Source of the DNA: an uncultured Massilia sp.
GTDB taxonomy: Bacteria > Pseudomonadota > Gammaproteobacteria > Burkholderiales > Burkholderiaceae_D
DNA length: 64,000 nucleotides
Assembly: GCF_913773735.1 (NCBI RefSeq)
Contig: NZ_CAJYEB010000030.1
Location: 124,001 to 188,000, forward strand
Direction: 5' to 3'
Position 1 is the stretch's first letter, and each line of letters begins with the position of its first letter. The notes under the pieces are model-generated. The model was not told the DNA's origin and made no database searches. It saw nothing but the letters and a program-made list of their open reading frames with translations. This document shows, in pieces, positions 47,553 to 57,566 of the stretch. Made by a program: the position numbers and the translations under genes.

Positions 47553-48311
47553 ATGAACGATCCAGACAAGCTCGCCGGCAAGCGCATCGCCCTGCTCGCC
47601 GCCGACGGTTTCGAGCAGGCGGAACTGGATGCGGCGGCCGCCGCGCTCAGGCAGTGCGGCGCGGCCGTCACGCTGGTCGCGCTGCGCCGCGGCCGCATCC
47701 GCGGCATGCACGTGCACCAGTCCGGCGAACTGCTGCGCGTCGACGCCGCCATCGACGCCGTGTGCTGCGACGACTACGACGGCCTCCTGATCCCCGGCGG
47801 CTACATCGGTCCCGACCTGCTGCGCCAGTCCGCCGCCGCGCGCGACTTCGTGCGCGCCTTCCACGCCGCCGGCAAGCCCATCGCGGCCATGTCGCACGCG
47901 GCGCTGGTGCTGGTGTCGAGCGGCCTGGCCGCCGGCCGCCTGCTGACTGCCTGGCCGGGCGTGCGCGACGACGTCGTGAACGCCGGCGCCACCTGGCTGA
48001 ACCAGGACACCGTGCGCGACGGCCAGCTCCTCACCAGCCGCACGCCCCAGGACGCGGGCGCGTTCGCGCGCGAGATGGTGGCGCTGTTCGCGGGCGAGCC
48101 GGCCAGCGCCGCGCTGCCCGCCCTCCCCGCCCCCCGCGCCTCCGACCCGCCCCGGCAAATCCCGTCCGAGGCCCCGGAACAACCGCTGCGCTGGCTGTCG
48201 GCGCCGTCGATCGGCACCATGCTCAGCCTGGCGCTGCTGGGCGTCGGCGTGGTGGCGGCCAATCACCGGCGGCGCAAGGAGGCGGGGCCGTCGGAAGGCG
48301 CCGGGAACTGA
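47553..48311 (+). CDS. DJ-1/PfpI-family protein with C-terminal membrane anchor
   Basis: The 252-residue protein contains a DJ-1/PfpI domain (residues 10-175) with the conserved Glu21 in DGFEQ, but the nucleophile Cys of ACHG is Ser114 in AAMSHAAL. A Pro-rich linker (about 178-212) leads to a single membrane helix at about 221-240 and a basic tail (NHRRRKE). This tethered layout is unusual for the family. ATG 47553 follows GGGAGGAACC. Confidence 0.7.
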   Translation: MNDPDKLAGKRIALLAADGFEQAELDAAAAALRQCGAAVTLVALRRGRIRGMHVHQSGELLRVDAAIDAVCCDDYDGLLIPGGYIGPDLLRQSAAARDFVRAFHAAGKPIAAMSHAALVLVSSGLAAGRLLTAWPGVRDDVVNAGATWLNQDTVRDGQLLTSRTPQDAGAFAREMVALFAGEPASAALPALPAPRASDPPRQIPSEAPEQPLRWLSAPSIGTMLSLALLGVGVVAANHRRRKEAGPSEGAGN

Positions 48312-48365
48312 GTGCCGGGAACGGAGTGCCGAAAGCGGAGCGCCGGGCGCCCGCATCCCTGCGCC

Positions 48366-48396
48366 GTCTCCCCGGCGCAGGCCGGGGGCCAATCTT
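48366..48396. repeat. single REP-like palindrome
   Basis: CCCCGGCGCAGGCCGGGGGC is followed by CAATCTT, matching one arm of the pairs at 34597 and 54587. Confidence 0.7.
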
Positions 48397-48423
48397 CGCA
48401 AGTGCCATCGCTACGGCTGGCGC

Positions 48424-48912
48424 TCAGATCGAGCCGCCCACGACCTGCCCCGCGCCAAGCAGCTCACGGGTGCGCGCGAGCGTCGACAGCAGCGCGCTGC
48501 GGTAGCCGCGGTCGCCATCCATCCAGGCCTGCTCGGCCTGCTCCTCCGGGCCGCCCGGCGCCTTGCCGCGCAAGCCCAGGTAGCAGTAGAAGCGCAGTTG
48601 CAGCACGCCGGCGGCGTCCTCGAACAGCTCGTTGACGATCACGCCCTCGCGCGGCCCGCCGGCCTGGAAGAAGGACACCTTGCTCTCTTCCTCGAAGACG
48701 ATGATCTCGCGCAGGTCCTGGCCGCCGATCGTGGCGTCGCGCACGATGTGCGTCGTGCTTTCCTCCACGACGTCGCAGCGGGTGCACAGGCCGGGCGGCA
48801 GGAACAGGCGGGCGTCGCGCGCCTTGCTGACCAGGCCGGCCCATGCCTGGGCGCGCGTCAGCGGGGTCGCGCCCTGCGGGTTGACCGGGACGGTGGCGGT
48901 GGAATGAATCAT
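48424..48912 (-). CDS. SRPBCC-fold protein (AtaL/DUF1857-like)
   Basis: The 162-residue protein fits the DUF1857/AtaL-like group of START-type lipid or aromatic ligand binders: STATVPVNPQGATPLTRAQAWAGL at the start and FYCYLGLRGK in the beta sheet. It lies 15 bases behind the NmrA-like gene on the same strand, and both probably answer to the divergent LysR regulator. Confidence 0.7.
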   Translation of the reverse strand: MIHSTATVPVNPQGATPLTRAQAWAGLVSKARDARLFLPPGLCTRCDVVEESTTHIVRDATIGGQDLREIIVFEEESKVSFFQAGGPREGVIVNELFEDAAGVLQLRFYCYLGLRGKAPGGPEEQAEQAWMDGDRGYRSALLSTLARTRELLGAGQVVGGSI

Positions 48913-48927
48913 GATGTGCTCCTTCGC

Positions 48928-49803
48928 TCAAGCCGCCGCCGCTTCGGCCGCGAACGCGCGGTAGGACCGCAGCGGCCGCCCCAGCAGCGTCTCCAGGCGT
49001 GCGACGTCGCCGTCTTCCGGCAGCATGCCGGTATCCAGGAAGCGCTCGCTCATCAGGCGCATGTCGAAGGCCATCCAGGCGGGCATGGCGTGGCGCAGGT
49101 TGCGCTCGAAGCCGGCCGTGTCGTCGCCGCCGTAGACCACCGGGCGGCCCAGCACGTCCGACCAGATCGCGGCCACGCCGGCGCCGGTGAGCGTGTCGGG
49201 ACCGACCAGGTTGATGCGCTCGAACGGCAGCGGTCCGGCGGCCCGTTCGCGGCGCAGCAGTGCGATGGCGGCGATCTCGCCGATGTCGCGCGCGTCGATC
49301 ATCGCGAGCCCCCTGGCGCCGATCGGCATCGGATAGACGCCATGGCCGCGCACCACGTCCTTGACGGCCAGGTCGTTGCCCATGAAGTAGGCCGGGCGCA
49401 GGACGGTGGCATGCAGGCCCATCGTCTCGATCATGCGCTCGACGCCGAACTTGCCGGCGAAGTGCGGCACGTCGGCATACAGGTCGCTGTGGATCACCGA
49501 CAGGTAGACGATGCGCTCGATGCCGGCTTTGCGCGCCAGGTTGAGCGCGACCAGCGCCTGGGTGAATTCGTCGGGCACCACCGCGTTCAGCAGGAACAGC
49601 GTGGACACGCCGGACAGCGCGGCGCGCATCGCGTCGACGTCGAGCAGGTCGCCCTGCACGACCTCCACGCCGGCCGGGAAGGCGGGCATGGCGGCCCTGG
49701 CGGGGTTGCGCACCAGCGCGCGCACGGCGGCGCCGCGGCTGGCGAGTTGTTCGACGACGTGGCGGCCGATGGTGCCGGTGGCACCGGTTACGAGGATGGT
49801 CAT
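48928..49803 (-). CDS. NmrA-family NAD(P)-binding protein
   Basis: The 291-residue atypical short-chain dehydrogenase has the N-terminal Rossmann motif VTGATGTIGRHVVEQL, an RNP segment for NADP, and no SDR Tyr-X3-Lys; it resembles NmrA and NAD(P)H:quinone oxidoreductase-like sensors. ATG 49803 follows GGAGAACC. It is divergent from lysR across 117 bases. Confidence 0.85.
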   Translation of the reverse strand: MTILVTGATGTIGRHVVEQLASRGAAVRALVRNPARAAMPAFPAGVEVVQGDLLDVDAMRAALSGVSTLFLLNAVVPDEFTQALVALNLARKAGIERIVYLSVIHSDLYADVPHFAGKFGVERMIETMGLHATVLRPAYFMGNDLAVKDVVRGHGVYPMPIGARGLAMIDARDIGEIAAIALLRRERAAGPLPFERINLVGPDTLTGAGVAAIWSDVLGRPVVYGGDDTAGFERNLRHAMPAWMAFDMRLMSERFLDTGMLPEDGDVARLETLLGRPLRSYRAFAAEAAAA

Positions 49804-49920
49804 GCTGGTTCTCCGGTTGAGTGTTGAGGTCAGGATCGACGAGTCCATGGTAGGCGTTCCACAACGGTGTCGATAGACGGCATAATTGGACATCCCGTCT
49901 CGCCAGCGAAACACTCGACC

Positions 49921-50814
49921 ATGGACCTGCTCGCCCTCGCCGATTTCAACCTCGTCGCCCGCCACGGCGGCTTCGGCCGCGCCGCGCGCGCCAGCGGCCG
50001 CCCCAAGGCGACGCTGTCGCGCCGCGTCGCCGAACTGGAAGGCGCGCTCGGGCTGCGCCTGTTCGAACGCGGCGCGCGCGTCCTCAAGCTGACCCAGGAA
50101 GGCCGCGCGCTGCACGAGCGCACCGGGGCCTTGCTGACGGAAATCGACGAGACGGCCGCCGCGATCGCCGCGGGCGGCGACCGGCCGCGCGGCCGCCTGC
50201 GCATCAGCGCGCCGCTGCTGTTCTCGCAGACCGCGATGGGCAGGCTGGCCGCCGGCTTCGCGCTGCGCTACCCCGACGTGCGGCTGGAGGTGACGAGCGA
50301 GGACCGGGCCGTGGACATGGTCGAGGAAGCGGTCGACCTGGTGATCCGCGTCGATCCCGCGCCGGACGAGCAGCTCGTCGGACGCGTCATCCTGCGCGAC
50401 CGGCTGGTGGTGGTGGCCGCGCCCGGCCTGGCGCGCCCGCGCGATGGCGCCGCCGTCCCCGCCGTGGTGCGCGGCGGCGGCGCGCAGCCGGCGGCCTGGG
50501 GGATGACGGACGATGCGGGGAGCACGCGGCTCGCCGTCGATCCGGTGCTGCGCCTGTCGTCGCTGGTCATGGTGCGCGACGCGGTACGCGCGGGCGTGGG
50601 CGCCGCGCGCCTGCCGGTGTCGCTGGTCGGCCGCGACCTGGCCGCCGGCACGCTGGTGCGGTGGGGCGACGCGGACGCGCCGGAGATCGCGCTATGGGCG
50701 CTGTATCCGTCGCGGCGGCTGCTCAGTGCGCGCGTGTCGGCCTTCCTCGACTACCTGAAGGAGGCGTTTCCGCGAGGGACGCCGGAAGAGCTGGCGGCGT
50801 ACCTGGGCGAATGA
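49921..50814 (+). CDS. LysR-family transcriptional regulator
   Basis: The 297-residue regulator has an N-terminal winged HTH (FNLVARHGGFGRAARASGR, LSRRVAELEGALGLRLFER) and a periplasmic-binding-type effector domain. The ATG at 49921 matches the usual start; the open frame extends upstream. It probably controls the divergent NmrA and SRPBCC genes. The effector is unknown. Confidence 0.92.
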   Translation: MDLLALADFNLVARHGGFGRAARASGRPKATLSRRVAELEGALGLRLFERGARVLKLTQEGRALHERTGALLTEIDETAAAIAAGGDRPRGRLRISAPLLFSQTAMGRLAAGFALRYPDVRLEVTSEDRAVDMVEEAVDLVIRVDPAPDEQLVGRVILRDRLVVVAAPGLARPRDGAAVPAVVRGGGAQPAAWGMTDDAGSTRLAVDPVLRLSSLVMVRDAVRAGVGAARLPVSLVGRDLAAGTLVRWGDADAPEIALWALYPSRRLLSARVSAFLDYLKEAFPRGTPEELAAYLGE

Positions 50815-50965
50815 CGATCCTGTTGCAGTCGGATGGTCCGTGGGGTGGTCACTTCCGTGCCCACCAGGCATCGGCAGCGCCTCGCGCACGCCCCGAAACG
50901 CGCACGGGCGCCCGGATCGTCTATCATGCCTCCAAAGACTTGCCGAGATCACATCATTTATTTTT

Positions 50966-52024
50966 ATGAACCAATTCACGCTGCAACAAAGAGTCTTCCT
51001 GCTCCTGCTGGCCATCGTCACGATCGGCTTCGGCTGGATCCTGCTGCCCTACTCCGGCGCGGTGTTCTGGGGCGTCGTGCTGGCCATCCTGTTCGTGCCG
51101 CTGTACCGCTGGCTGCTGGCCAGGATGAAGCAGCGCAGGAACGGCGCCGCCATCCTCACGCTGCTGGCGATCGTCGTGCTGGTGCTGATCCCGGTGGCAT
51201 TGATCACCGTGTCGCTGGTGCAGCAGGCGGCCGGGGTGTATGCGCGGGTCAGTTCCGGCCACGTCGACTTCGGCGCCTACTTCCGTCAGGTCATGGGCGT
51301 GCTGCCGCAATGGCTGATCGCGCTGCTGGAGCGCTTCGACCTCACCAGCCTGGCCACGATCCAGCAGAAGCTGGCGGCCGTCGCGTCCCAGATCAGCCAG
51401 GTCGTCGGCACCTATGCGCTCAACTTCGGCCGCAACACGCTCGACTTCCTGGTCAGCCTGACCGTCATGCTGTACCTGCTGTTCTTCCTGCTGCGCGACG
51501 GCGACCACCTGGCGCGGCGCGTGCGCCAGGCCGTGCCGCTGGGCCGCATCTACAAGCAGCGCCTGTTCGACAACTTCACCACCGTGATCCGCGCCACCGT
51601 CAAGGGCAACGTGCTGGTCGCCGCGGCGCAGGGCGCGCTGGGCGGCATCGCGTTCTGGTTCCTCGACGTGCAGGGTCCGCTGCTGTGGGGCGTGGTGATG
51701 GCCTTCCTGTCGCTGCTGCCGGCCGTCGGCGCCGCCCTCGTGTGGGCGCCGGTCGCCATCTACTTCATGGTGTCCGGCTCGCTGTGGGAAGGCATCGGCC
51801 TGATGGTGTATGGCGTACTGGTGATCGGCCTGGTGGACAATGTGCTGCGCCCGATCCTGGTCGGCAAGGACACCAAGATGCCGGACTATATCGTGCTGCT
51901 GTCCACGCTGGGCGGCATGGCGCTGTTCGGCCTGGACGGTTTCGTGATCGGACCGGTCGTCGCCGCCCTGTTCATCGCGGCCTGGGACCTGTTCGCCTCG
52001 GCCGAGGAATTTCACTCGGAATGA
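50966..52024 (+). CDS. AI-2E family transporter (PerM-like)
   Basis: The 352-residue inner-membrane protein has about eight membrane helices, with the family's long loop between helices 3 and 4 (VYARVSSGHVDFGAYFRQVMG...) and a FLSLLPAVGAAL segment. Members export small molecules or affect sodium/proton balance. It is a single gene; ATG 50966 is preceded by AT-rich DNA without a clear ribosome site. The 146-bp gap to the next gene holds only promoter-like DNA. Confidence 0.9.
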   Translation: MNQFTLQQRVFLLLLAIVTIGFGWILLPYSGAVFWGVVLAILFVPLYRWLLARMKQRRNGAAILTLLAIVVLVLIPVALITVSLVQQAAGVYARVSSGHVDFGAYFRQVMGVLPQWLIALLERFDLTSLATIQQKLAAVASQISQVVGTYALNFGRNTLDFLVSLTVMLYLLFFLLRDGDHLARRVRQAVPLGRIYKQRLFDNFTTVIRATVKGNVLVAAAQGALGGIAFWFLDVQGPLLWGVVMAFLSLLPAVGAALVWAPVAIYFMVSGSLWEGIGLMVYGVLVIGLVDNVLRPILVGKDTKMPDYIVLLSTLGGMALFGLDGFVIGPVVAALFIAAWDLFASAEEFHSE

Positions 52025-52170
52025 GCACGCATGCACCACCGACGAACATATTGTGCGTCATGACAGTGCATGCCTAGAGCTTATCTTCTAAGTCGTTGCG
52101 GTTATGCGACATAGGATTTGTTGCCCTGAGACTAATTGATTAGCATTCAATTTTTCTCAGGAGAGCACGA

Positions 52171-54558
52171 ATGAAATTGACCCCGATCCGCCAGGCCATC
52201 GTGCTTGGCCTGACTGGCGGTGCGGCGCTCGCTCTCGCGCCTGCCGCCTTCGCCCAGACTTCCACGCCGGCCGCCAGCGACGCCGCCATCCAGAGCGTGA
52301 ACATCGTCGGCTCGCGCCGCGTCGGCGCCAGCTCGGCCATCGACACGCCGGTCCCGGTCGACGTCATCCCGATGACCAAGGTCGCCGAACAGGGCGGCCA
52401 GTTCGACCTGGCGCAGACGCTGACCAACATCTCGCCCTCGTTCAACTCGACCCGCCAGACCGGCGCGGACGGCGCCGACCTGGTCGATTCCGCCGCCCTG
52501 CGCGGCCTCGGCTCGGACCAGACGCTGGTGCTGATGAACGGCAAGCGCCGCCACACGACGGCGCTGGTGAACCTGTTCGGCGCGCGCAACCGCGGCAATA
52601 CCGGCACCGACATGAACGCCATCCCGCTGCTGGCGATCAGCAACGTGCAGGTGCTGCGCGACGGCGCCGCCGCGCAGTACGGCTCCGACGCCATCGCCGG
52701 CGTGATGGACATCCAGCTGAAGAAATCCCTGGGCTGCGAATCGGTGCTCGGCGGCGGCCAGTATTCGGAGGGCGACGGCACCAACTGGCTGGCCTCGGCC
52801 TACTGCGGCGTGGCCGTCGGCGGCGGCGTGCTCGGCATCACCGGCGAATACCTGGACCGCGGCCGCTCGAACCGCGCCGAAGCCGACAACCCGCGCATCA
52901 TCGGCGACTCCAAGGTCAAGAACAAAACCGTTTACCTGAACGGCGAATTCCCGGTCGGCCCGGGCAAGCTGTACCTGACGGCCGGCGCCCAGGACCGCGA
53001 CGCCTCGTCCGCCGCCTGGGCGCGCGGCGGCATCGGCTCCGACGACATCCCGTCGCGCAACTCGGCCGCGATGTACCCGGACGGCTTCGTCCCCTTCATC
53101 GACGCCACCGTCGACGACCGTTACGGCACCGTCGGCTACCGCGCCCGCTTCGGCGAATGGGCCGGCGACTTCTCGCAGACCTATGGCGCGAACCGCATGC
53201 GCTACACCATCGCGCACACGCTCAACGCCTCGATCGCCAACCTGGACCTGATCAACGGCGGGCGCGGCATCAGCCCCTCGCAATTCGACGCCGGCGGCTT
53301 CGAGTTCCGCCAGGCGACGACCAACGCCGACTTCAGCCGCTTCTACGACGGCGTGCTGGGCGGCCTGAACGCGGCCTTCGGCTTCGAATACCGCAGCGAA
53401 CAGTACAAGATCTTCGCCGGCGAGCCGGGCTCCTACATCGACGCCGACGGCGTCGGCTTCGGCGGCAATGCCGGCAGCCAGGGCTTCCCGGGCTTCCAGC
53501 CGGGCGACGCCACCAAGCGCAAGCGCCACAGCACCGCCGCCTACCTCGACTTCGAGGCCGACGTCGCGCCGCGCACCAAGCTGCAGGCCGCCGTGCGCCA
53601 CGAGCGCTATTCCGACTTCGGCTCCACCACCACCGGCAAGCTGGCCGGCTCGTACAAGCCCACCGACGACGTCCTGCTGCGCGCCTCGGCCAGCACGGGC
53701 TTCCGCGCGCCGTCGCTGCAGCAGGCCTACTTCTCGTCGACCTTCACCGACTTCGTCAGCGGCGTGCCGCTCGACGTGGTGCTGGCGCCGAACGGCGGCG
53801 CCGTCGCCAACGCGGCCGGCATCCCGAAGCTGAAGGAAGAAAAGTCGAAGAGCTTCACGCTGGGCGCGACCTGGACGCCGACCGCGGCGATCTCGGTGAC
53901 GGCCGACCTGTACCAGATCGGCATCGACGACCGCATCGTGCTGTCGGGTCGCTTCGACGCCGACAACTACCCGGCGCTGGGCGCGATCCTGCAAAGCCTG
54001 GGCGTGGGCCAGGCCCAGTTCTTCGTCAACTCGGTCGACACCCGCACCCGCGGCCTGGACCTGACCGCCTCGCACCGCATGCCGCTGGGCGGCGGCCGCC
54101 TGAACACCTTCCTGGCCATGAACTTCAGCAAGACCGAAGTGACCGGCGTGCACGCGCCGAGCGCGCTGGCCGGCTACGAGGACGTGCTGCTGTCCGAGCG
54201 CGAGCGCCTGTTCATCGAACAGGGCGGCCCGCGCCGCAAGGCCACGCTGGACTTCGACTACATCCTGGGCCGCCTGGAGACGGACTTGCGCATCGTCAAC
54301 TACGGTCCGCAGACGCTGGGCACCTTCTCGGGTCCGCCGGTGCCGAACCAGTACTACAAGTCGAAGACCTCGGCCGACCTGGCCTTCACCTGGTCGTTCA
54401 CCGAAAAGACCAAGCTCACCGTCGGCGGCACCAACATTTTCAACGTGCATCCGACCGAGCAGGATCCGAACGAGACCGACAACGGCTTCAAGTACGAGAG
54501 CGTGCAGTTCGGCCTGAACGGCGCGGCGTATTTCGCGCGCCTGTCGCACAAGTTCTGA
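52171..54558 (+). CDS. TonB-dependent receptor (CirA-class, unknown ligand)
   Basis: The 795-residue outer membrane receptor has a signal peptide (cleavage near residue 27, AFAQ), a TonB-box-like SVNIVGSRR, plug motifs SAALRGLGSDQTLVLMNGKR and GAAAQYGSDAIAGVMDIQLK, and a barrel ending in Phe. The plug resembles receptors of the xanthomonad/caulobacter type for organic nutrients. No partner genes reveal the ligand. The start is preceded by CTCAGGAGAG. A REP-like pair follows. Confidence 0.92.
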   Translation: MKLTPIRQAIVLGLTGGAALALAPAAFAQTSTPAASDAAIQSVNIVGSRRVGASSAIDTPVPVDVIPMTKVAEQGGQFDLAQTLTNISPSFNSTRQTGADGADLVDSAALRGLGSDQTLVLMNGKRRHTTALVNLFGARNRGNTGTDMNAIPLLAISNVQVLRDGAAAQYGSDAIAGVMDIQLKKSLGCESVLGGGQYSEGDGTNWLASAYCGVAVGGGVLGITGEYLDRGRSNRAEADNPRIIGDSKVKNKTVYLNGEFPVGPGKLYLTAGAQDRDASSAAWARGGIGSDDIPSRNSAAMYPDGFVPFIDATVDDRYGTVGYRARFGEWAGDFSQTYGANRMRYTIAHTLNASIANLDLINGGRGISPSQFDAGGFEFRQATTNADFSRFYDGVLGGLNAAFGFEYRSEQYKIFAGEPGSYIDADGVGFGGNAGSQGFPGFQPGDATKRKRHSTAAYLDFEADVAPRTKLQAAVRHERYSDFGSTTTGKLAGSYKPTDDVLLRASASTGFRAPSLQQAYFSSTFTDFVSGVPLDVVLAPNGGAVANAAGIPKLKEEKSKSFTLGATWTPTAAISVTADLYQIGIDDRIVLSGRFDADNYPALGAILQSLGVGQAQFFVNSVDTRTRGLDLTASHRMPLGGGRLNTFLAMNFSKTEVTGVHAPSALAGYEDVLLSERERLFIEQGGPRRKATLDFDYILGRLETDLRIVNYGPQTLGTFSGPPVPNQYYKSKTSADLAFTWSFTEKTKLTVGGTNIFNVHPTEQDPNETDNGFKYESVQFGLNGAAYFARLSHKF

Positions 54559-54586
54559 CCACGTCGCCGCGGCGCGGGCTCGAACA

Positions 54587-54663
54587 CGTCGCCCCGGCGC
54601 AGGCCGGGGGCCAATTGCTGCCGACGCATGCGAAATTGGGTCCCGGCCTGCGCCGGGACGACG
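54587..54663. repeat. paired REP-like palindromes
   Basis: CGTCGCCCCGGCGCAGGCCG at 54587 faces CCCGGCCTGCGCCGGGACGA ending near 54662, with CCAATT and AAATTGGG inside. This is the clearest copy in the window. Confidence 0.8.
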
Positions 54664-54793
54664 GGCTGGCATACGTTGCCACACCCATCTTCACGTATCT
54701 ACCAAGCATCATCCCTCATCGCACACCAACGTGAAATCGCATCCGCAACGGATGTGTTATGTTGATCGGGCCGACGACCAACCACGTTGACCC

Positions 54794-56350
54794 ATGACCG
54801 CCACGCTCGCCGACACGATTCCTCCTCACGCCGCAGCGCCCGCCAACGCCGACACCGCACTCTCCGCCGCCCGCTTCTGGCTGCTGTGCACGCTGGTCGC
54901 GCTGCTCGCGCTGGCCCTGCGCCTGCCCACGCTGGCCAGCCGCTCGCTGTGGCTGGACGAGACCTACAGCGCCTGGTTCGCCGCCGTGCCGCTGCGCGAA
55001 TTGTGGACCAGCGTGCCGCTGTACGAGACCCATCCGCCGTTCTACTACACGCTGCTCAAGGGCTGGATCGCCCTGTTCGGCAACGGCGAGGCGGCGATGC
55101 GCAGCCTGTCGGTGCTGGGCGGCGTGCTCACCGTGTTCCTGCTGCCGGCCTGCGCGCGCCTGGCGCGCCTGGGCGGACGGGCCGAGCGCGTGGCCTTGCT
55201 GGCCGCGCTGTTCCTGGCCACGAACGCCTACGCCATCAATTTTTCCCAGCAGGCGCGTCCCTACGCCCTGCAGGCGCTGAGCGGCGGCCTGGCCGTATTT
55301 TTCGCGGCGATGCTGGTGCGCGAACTGGCACATCGGCAGCCTCAGGAACGCCTGCGCACCTGGATCGTGGGCCTGGCCCTGTCGGCCGGCGTCACGCTGT
55401 GGCTGCACAACACCGGCATCTTCGCCGCCTTCGGCATCTGGACCGGCATGACGGCCGCGCTGCTGCTGGCGGTGCCAGGCCCGCGCGGGCGGCAGGCGCT
55501 GGCCGTCGCCGCGGCCGGCGTCGGCGCCCTGCTGGTGTGGTCGCCGTTCATCCCGATACTGGTGCAGCAGAACGCGGCCATGGCGCACCTGTCGTACTGG
55601 ATCCGCTTCAAGCCCGCCAACACCATCGCCGCCTGGAGCGTGATCAGCGGCGCGCCCGTCATGCACTATCCCGTCGCGCTGCTGGTGCTGCTCGGCTTCG
55701 CCTGGCTGTGGAAGCGCGCGCGTGCGCACTTCTGGCTGCTGGGCTGCGTGCTCGCCCTGCCGATCCTGGCGCTGGCCGGCTACAGCCTGCTGGTCAAGCC
55801 GGTCTTCCTGTCGCGCGTGTTCGAGTGGCTGGCGCCGCTGGGCATGGTGCTGGCGGCGCTCGGCGTCTTCTCCCTGCGTCCGCGCTGGCGCCTGCCGGCC
55901 ATCGCCGTCATCCTCGTCCTGTCCGCGTGGTCGGTGGCGAACTTCTACCGCTCGCAGACCGAGAACTGGCGCGAGATGCTCGCCGGCCTGGCGCACGACA
56001 GCCGCCCGGGCGACCTGGTGCTCGCCTTCCCCAACGAAGTGCAGATGCCCGTCACCTACTACATGAAGCATGCCGGCGCGCCCTCGGTCACCTACCTGCC
56101 GGGGCCGTTCCCCGCGCTGGGCCTGGACCGCCGCTACACCGGCAACTCGGGCGCGCCGAACATCGCGCGTGAAGACATCGACCACCTGCGGGAACTGCTG
56201 CCGCGCTACCGGCGCGTGTGGCTGATCGAGCGCCTGGCGAACCTGTACGACCCGGACGACCTCGTCATGCGGGAACTCGGCGGGCGCTACCGGCTGGTGA
56301 AAAAAATCGACGGCATCGGCGGCACGATCCGCCTGTACGAGCGTCCCTGA
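54794..56350 (+). CDS. GT39-type membrane glycosyltransferase
   Basis: The 518-residue protein has an ArnT/PMT-like layout: about ten membrane helices, an early periplasmic Asp-Glu pair in SLWLDETYSAWF (about 51-62), and a HPPFYYTLLKGW segment. Such enzymes use polyprenyl-linked sugars on the periplasmic side. The acceptor is unknown and no glycan cluster adjoins. The C-terminal 110 residues form a soluble domain. Confidence 0.85.
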   Translation: MTATLADTIPPHAAAPANADTALSAARFWLLCTLVALLALALRLPTLASRSLWLDETYSAWFAAVPLRELWTSVPLYETHPPFYYTLLKGWIALFGNGEAAMRSLSVLGGVLTVFLLPACARLARLGGRAERVALLAALFLATNAYAINFSQQARPYALQALSGGLAVFFAAMLVRELAHRQPQERLRTWIVGLALSAGVTLWLHNTGIFAAFGIWTGMTAALLLAVPGPRGRQALAVAAAGVGALLVWSPFIPILVQQNAAMAHLSYWIRFKPANTIAAWSVISGAPVMHYPVALLVLLGFAWLWKRARAHFWLLGCVLALPILALAGYSLLVKPVFLSRVFEWLAPLGMVLAALGVFSLRPRWRLPAIAVILVLSAWSVANFYRSQTENWREMLAGLAHDSRPGDLVLAFPNEVQMPVTYYMKHAGAPSVTYLPGPFPALGLDRRYTGNSGAPNIAREDIDHLRELLPRYRRVWLIERLANLYDPDDLVMRELGGRYRLVKKIDGIGGTIRLYERP

Positions 56351-56404
56351 GTCGTCAGTCACTCCGGCGCAGTGTCCACCCTCGCCGACATCCAAGGAGA
56401 AAGC

Positions 56405-57166
56405 ATGAACCGTTTTGCAGAAAAAACCGTCCTCGTCACCGGCGCCGCCTCCGGCATCGGCCTGGCGGCCGCCCGCCGCTTCCTCGACGAAGGCGCCCGT
56501 GTCGTGATGCTCGACATCGACGATGCCAGCCTCAAGAAAGCCGCCGCCGCGCTGCCGCAGGACCGCGTGCTGGCGCACGTCGGCGACACCGCCGACCAGG
56601 CGACCGCCGCCGCCGCGGTGAAGGCGGCCGTCGACCGCTTCGGCGGGCTGCACATCCTGGTCAACAACGCCGGCGTGGCCAGCGAGGGCGACATCATGAA
56701 GACGAGCGAAGCCGACTTCGAACGCGTCATGGCCGTGAACGTGACCGGCTACTTCCACATGGCGAAGGCGGCGATGCCCGAACTCGTGAAGACGCGCGGG
56801 TCGATCGTCATGACCTCGTCCGTCTCGGGCCTGGGCGGCGACTGGGAGATGTTCGCCTACAACACGTCGAAGGGCGCCGTCAGCAATATGGTGCGCGCGA
56901 TGGCGATGGATGCGGCCAAGGATGGCGTGCGGGTCAACGCGGTCAATCCCAGCTTCACGAAGACCGGCATGACCGAGGACATGGTGAGCGATCCCGAACT
57001 CGTCGCCAAGTTCCAGGAACGCATGCCGCTGGGCGCGCCGGAGGATCCGGACGGCGTCGCGGCGGCGATGGCGTTCCTGGCCAGCGACGATGCGCGCCTC
57101 ATCACCGGCGTCAACCTGCCGGTGGATGCGGGGCTGCGGGCGTCGAACGGGCAACCGGCCCAGTAA
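56405..57166 (+). CDS. short-chain dehydrogenase/reductase
   Basis: The 253-residue SDR has TGAASGIG (12-19), the NNAGVA strand, and the catalytic YxxxK in YNTSKGAV near residue 156. Specificity is not clear; a 3-oxoacyl or polyol dehydrogenase is plausible. ATG 56405 follows AAGGAGAAAGC. It converges with the VOC gene, one base apart. Confidence 0.93.
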   Translation: MNRFAEKTVLVTGAASGIGLAAARRFLDEGARVVMLDIDDASLKKAAAALPQDRVLAHVGDTADQATAAAAVKAAVDRFGGLHILVNNAGVASEGDIMKTSEADFERVMAVNVTGYFHMAKAAMPELVKTRGSIVMTSSVSGLGGDWEMFAYNTSKGAVSNMVRAMAMDAAKDGVRVNAVNPSFTKTGMTEDMVSDPELVAKFQERMPLGAPEDPDGVAAAMAFLASDDARLITGVNLPVDAGLRASNGQPAQ

Positions 57167-57167
57167 T

Positions 57168-57566
57168 TCACGCCTCGGGCGCCGCCCAGACCAGGTTCCA
57201 CAGGTGGCCGTCGAGGTCCTCGAAGCCCTGGTCGTACATGACGCCATGGTCTTCCGGCGGATGCGGCGTGCGGCCGCCGGCGGCGACGGCCCGGGCCACC
57301 AGGGCATCGACTTCCTCGCGGCTGTCGCAGCGCAGGCAGATGACGACTTCATTGGCGTCCCTCGCCTGCGCGACGGGCTTGTCGATCAGCGAGGCGAAGA
57401 ACGCCTCGGTCGTCAGCATGGCCTGGATGGTGTCGCCGGCGATGCGCATGCACGCCGCGTGCTCGCCGCTGACCCGGTCGTCGAACGTGAAGCCGAGCGC
57501 GGCAAAGAAGGCCCTGGACTTGTCCAGGTCCTTCACTGGCAAATTGAGGATGATCTGCTGTTTCAT
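57168..57566 (-). CDS. VOC-family glyoxalase/dioxygenase-like protein
   Basis: The 132-residue vicinal-oxygen-chelate fold protein has two beta-alpha repeats: NLPVKDLDKSRAFFAALGF at the start and DPDGHLW-like EDLDGHLWNLVWA at the end. The substrate is unknown. It begins at 57566, next to a 306-bp stretch (57567-57872) in which I see no credible gene. Confidence 0.8.
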   Translation of the reverse strand: MKQQIILNLPVKDLDKSRAFFAALGFTFDDRVSGEHAACMRIAGDTIQAMLTTEAFFASLIDKPVAQARDANEVVICLRCDSREEVDALVARAVAAGGRTPHPPEDHGVMYDQGFEDLDGHLWNLVWAAPEA

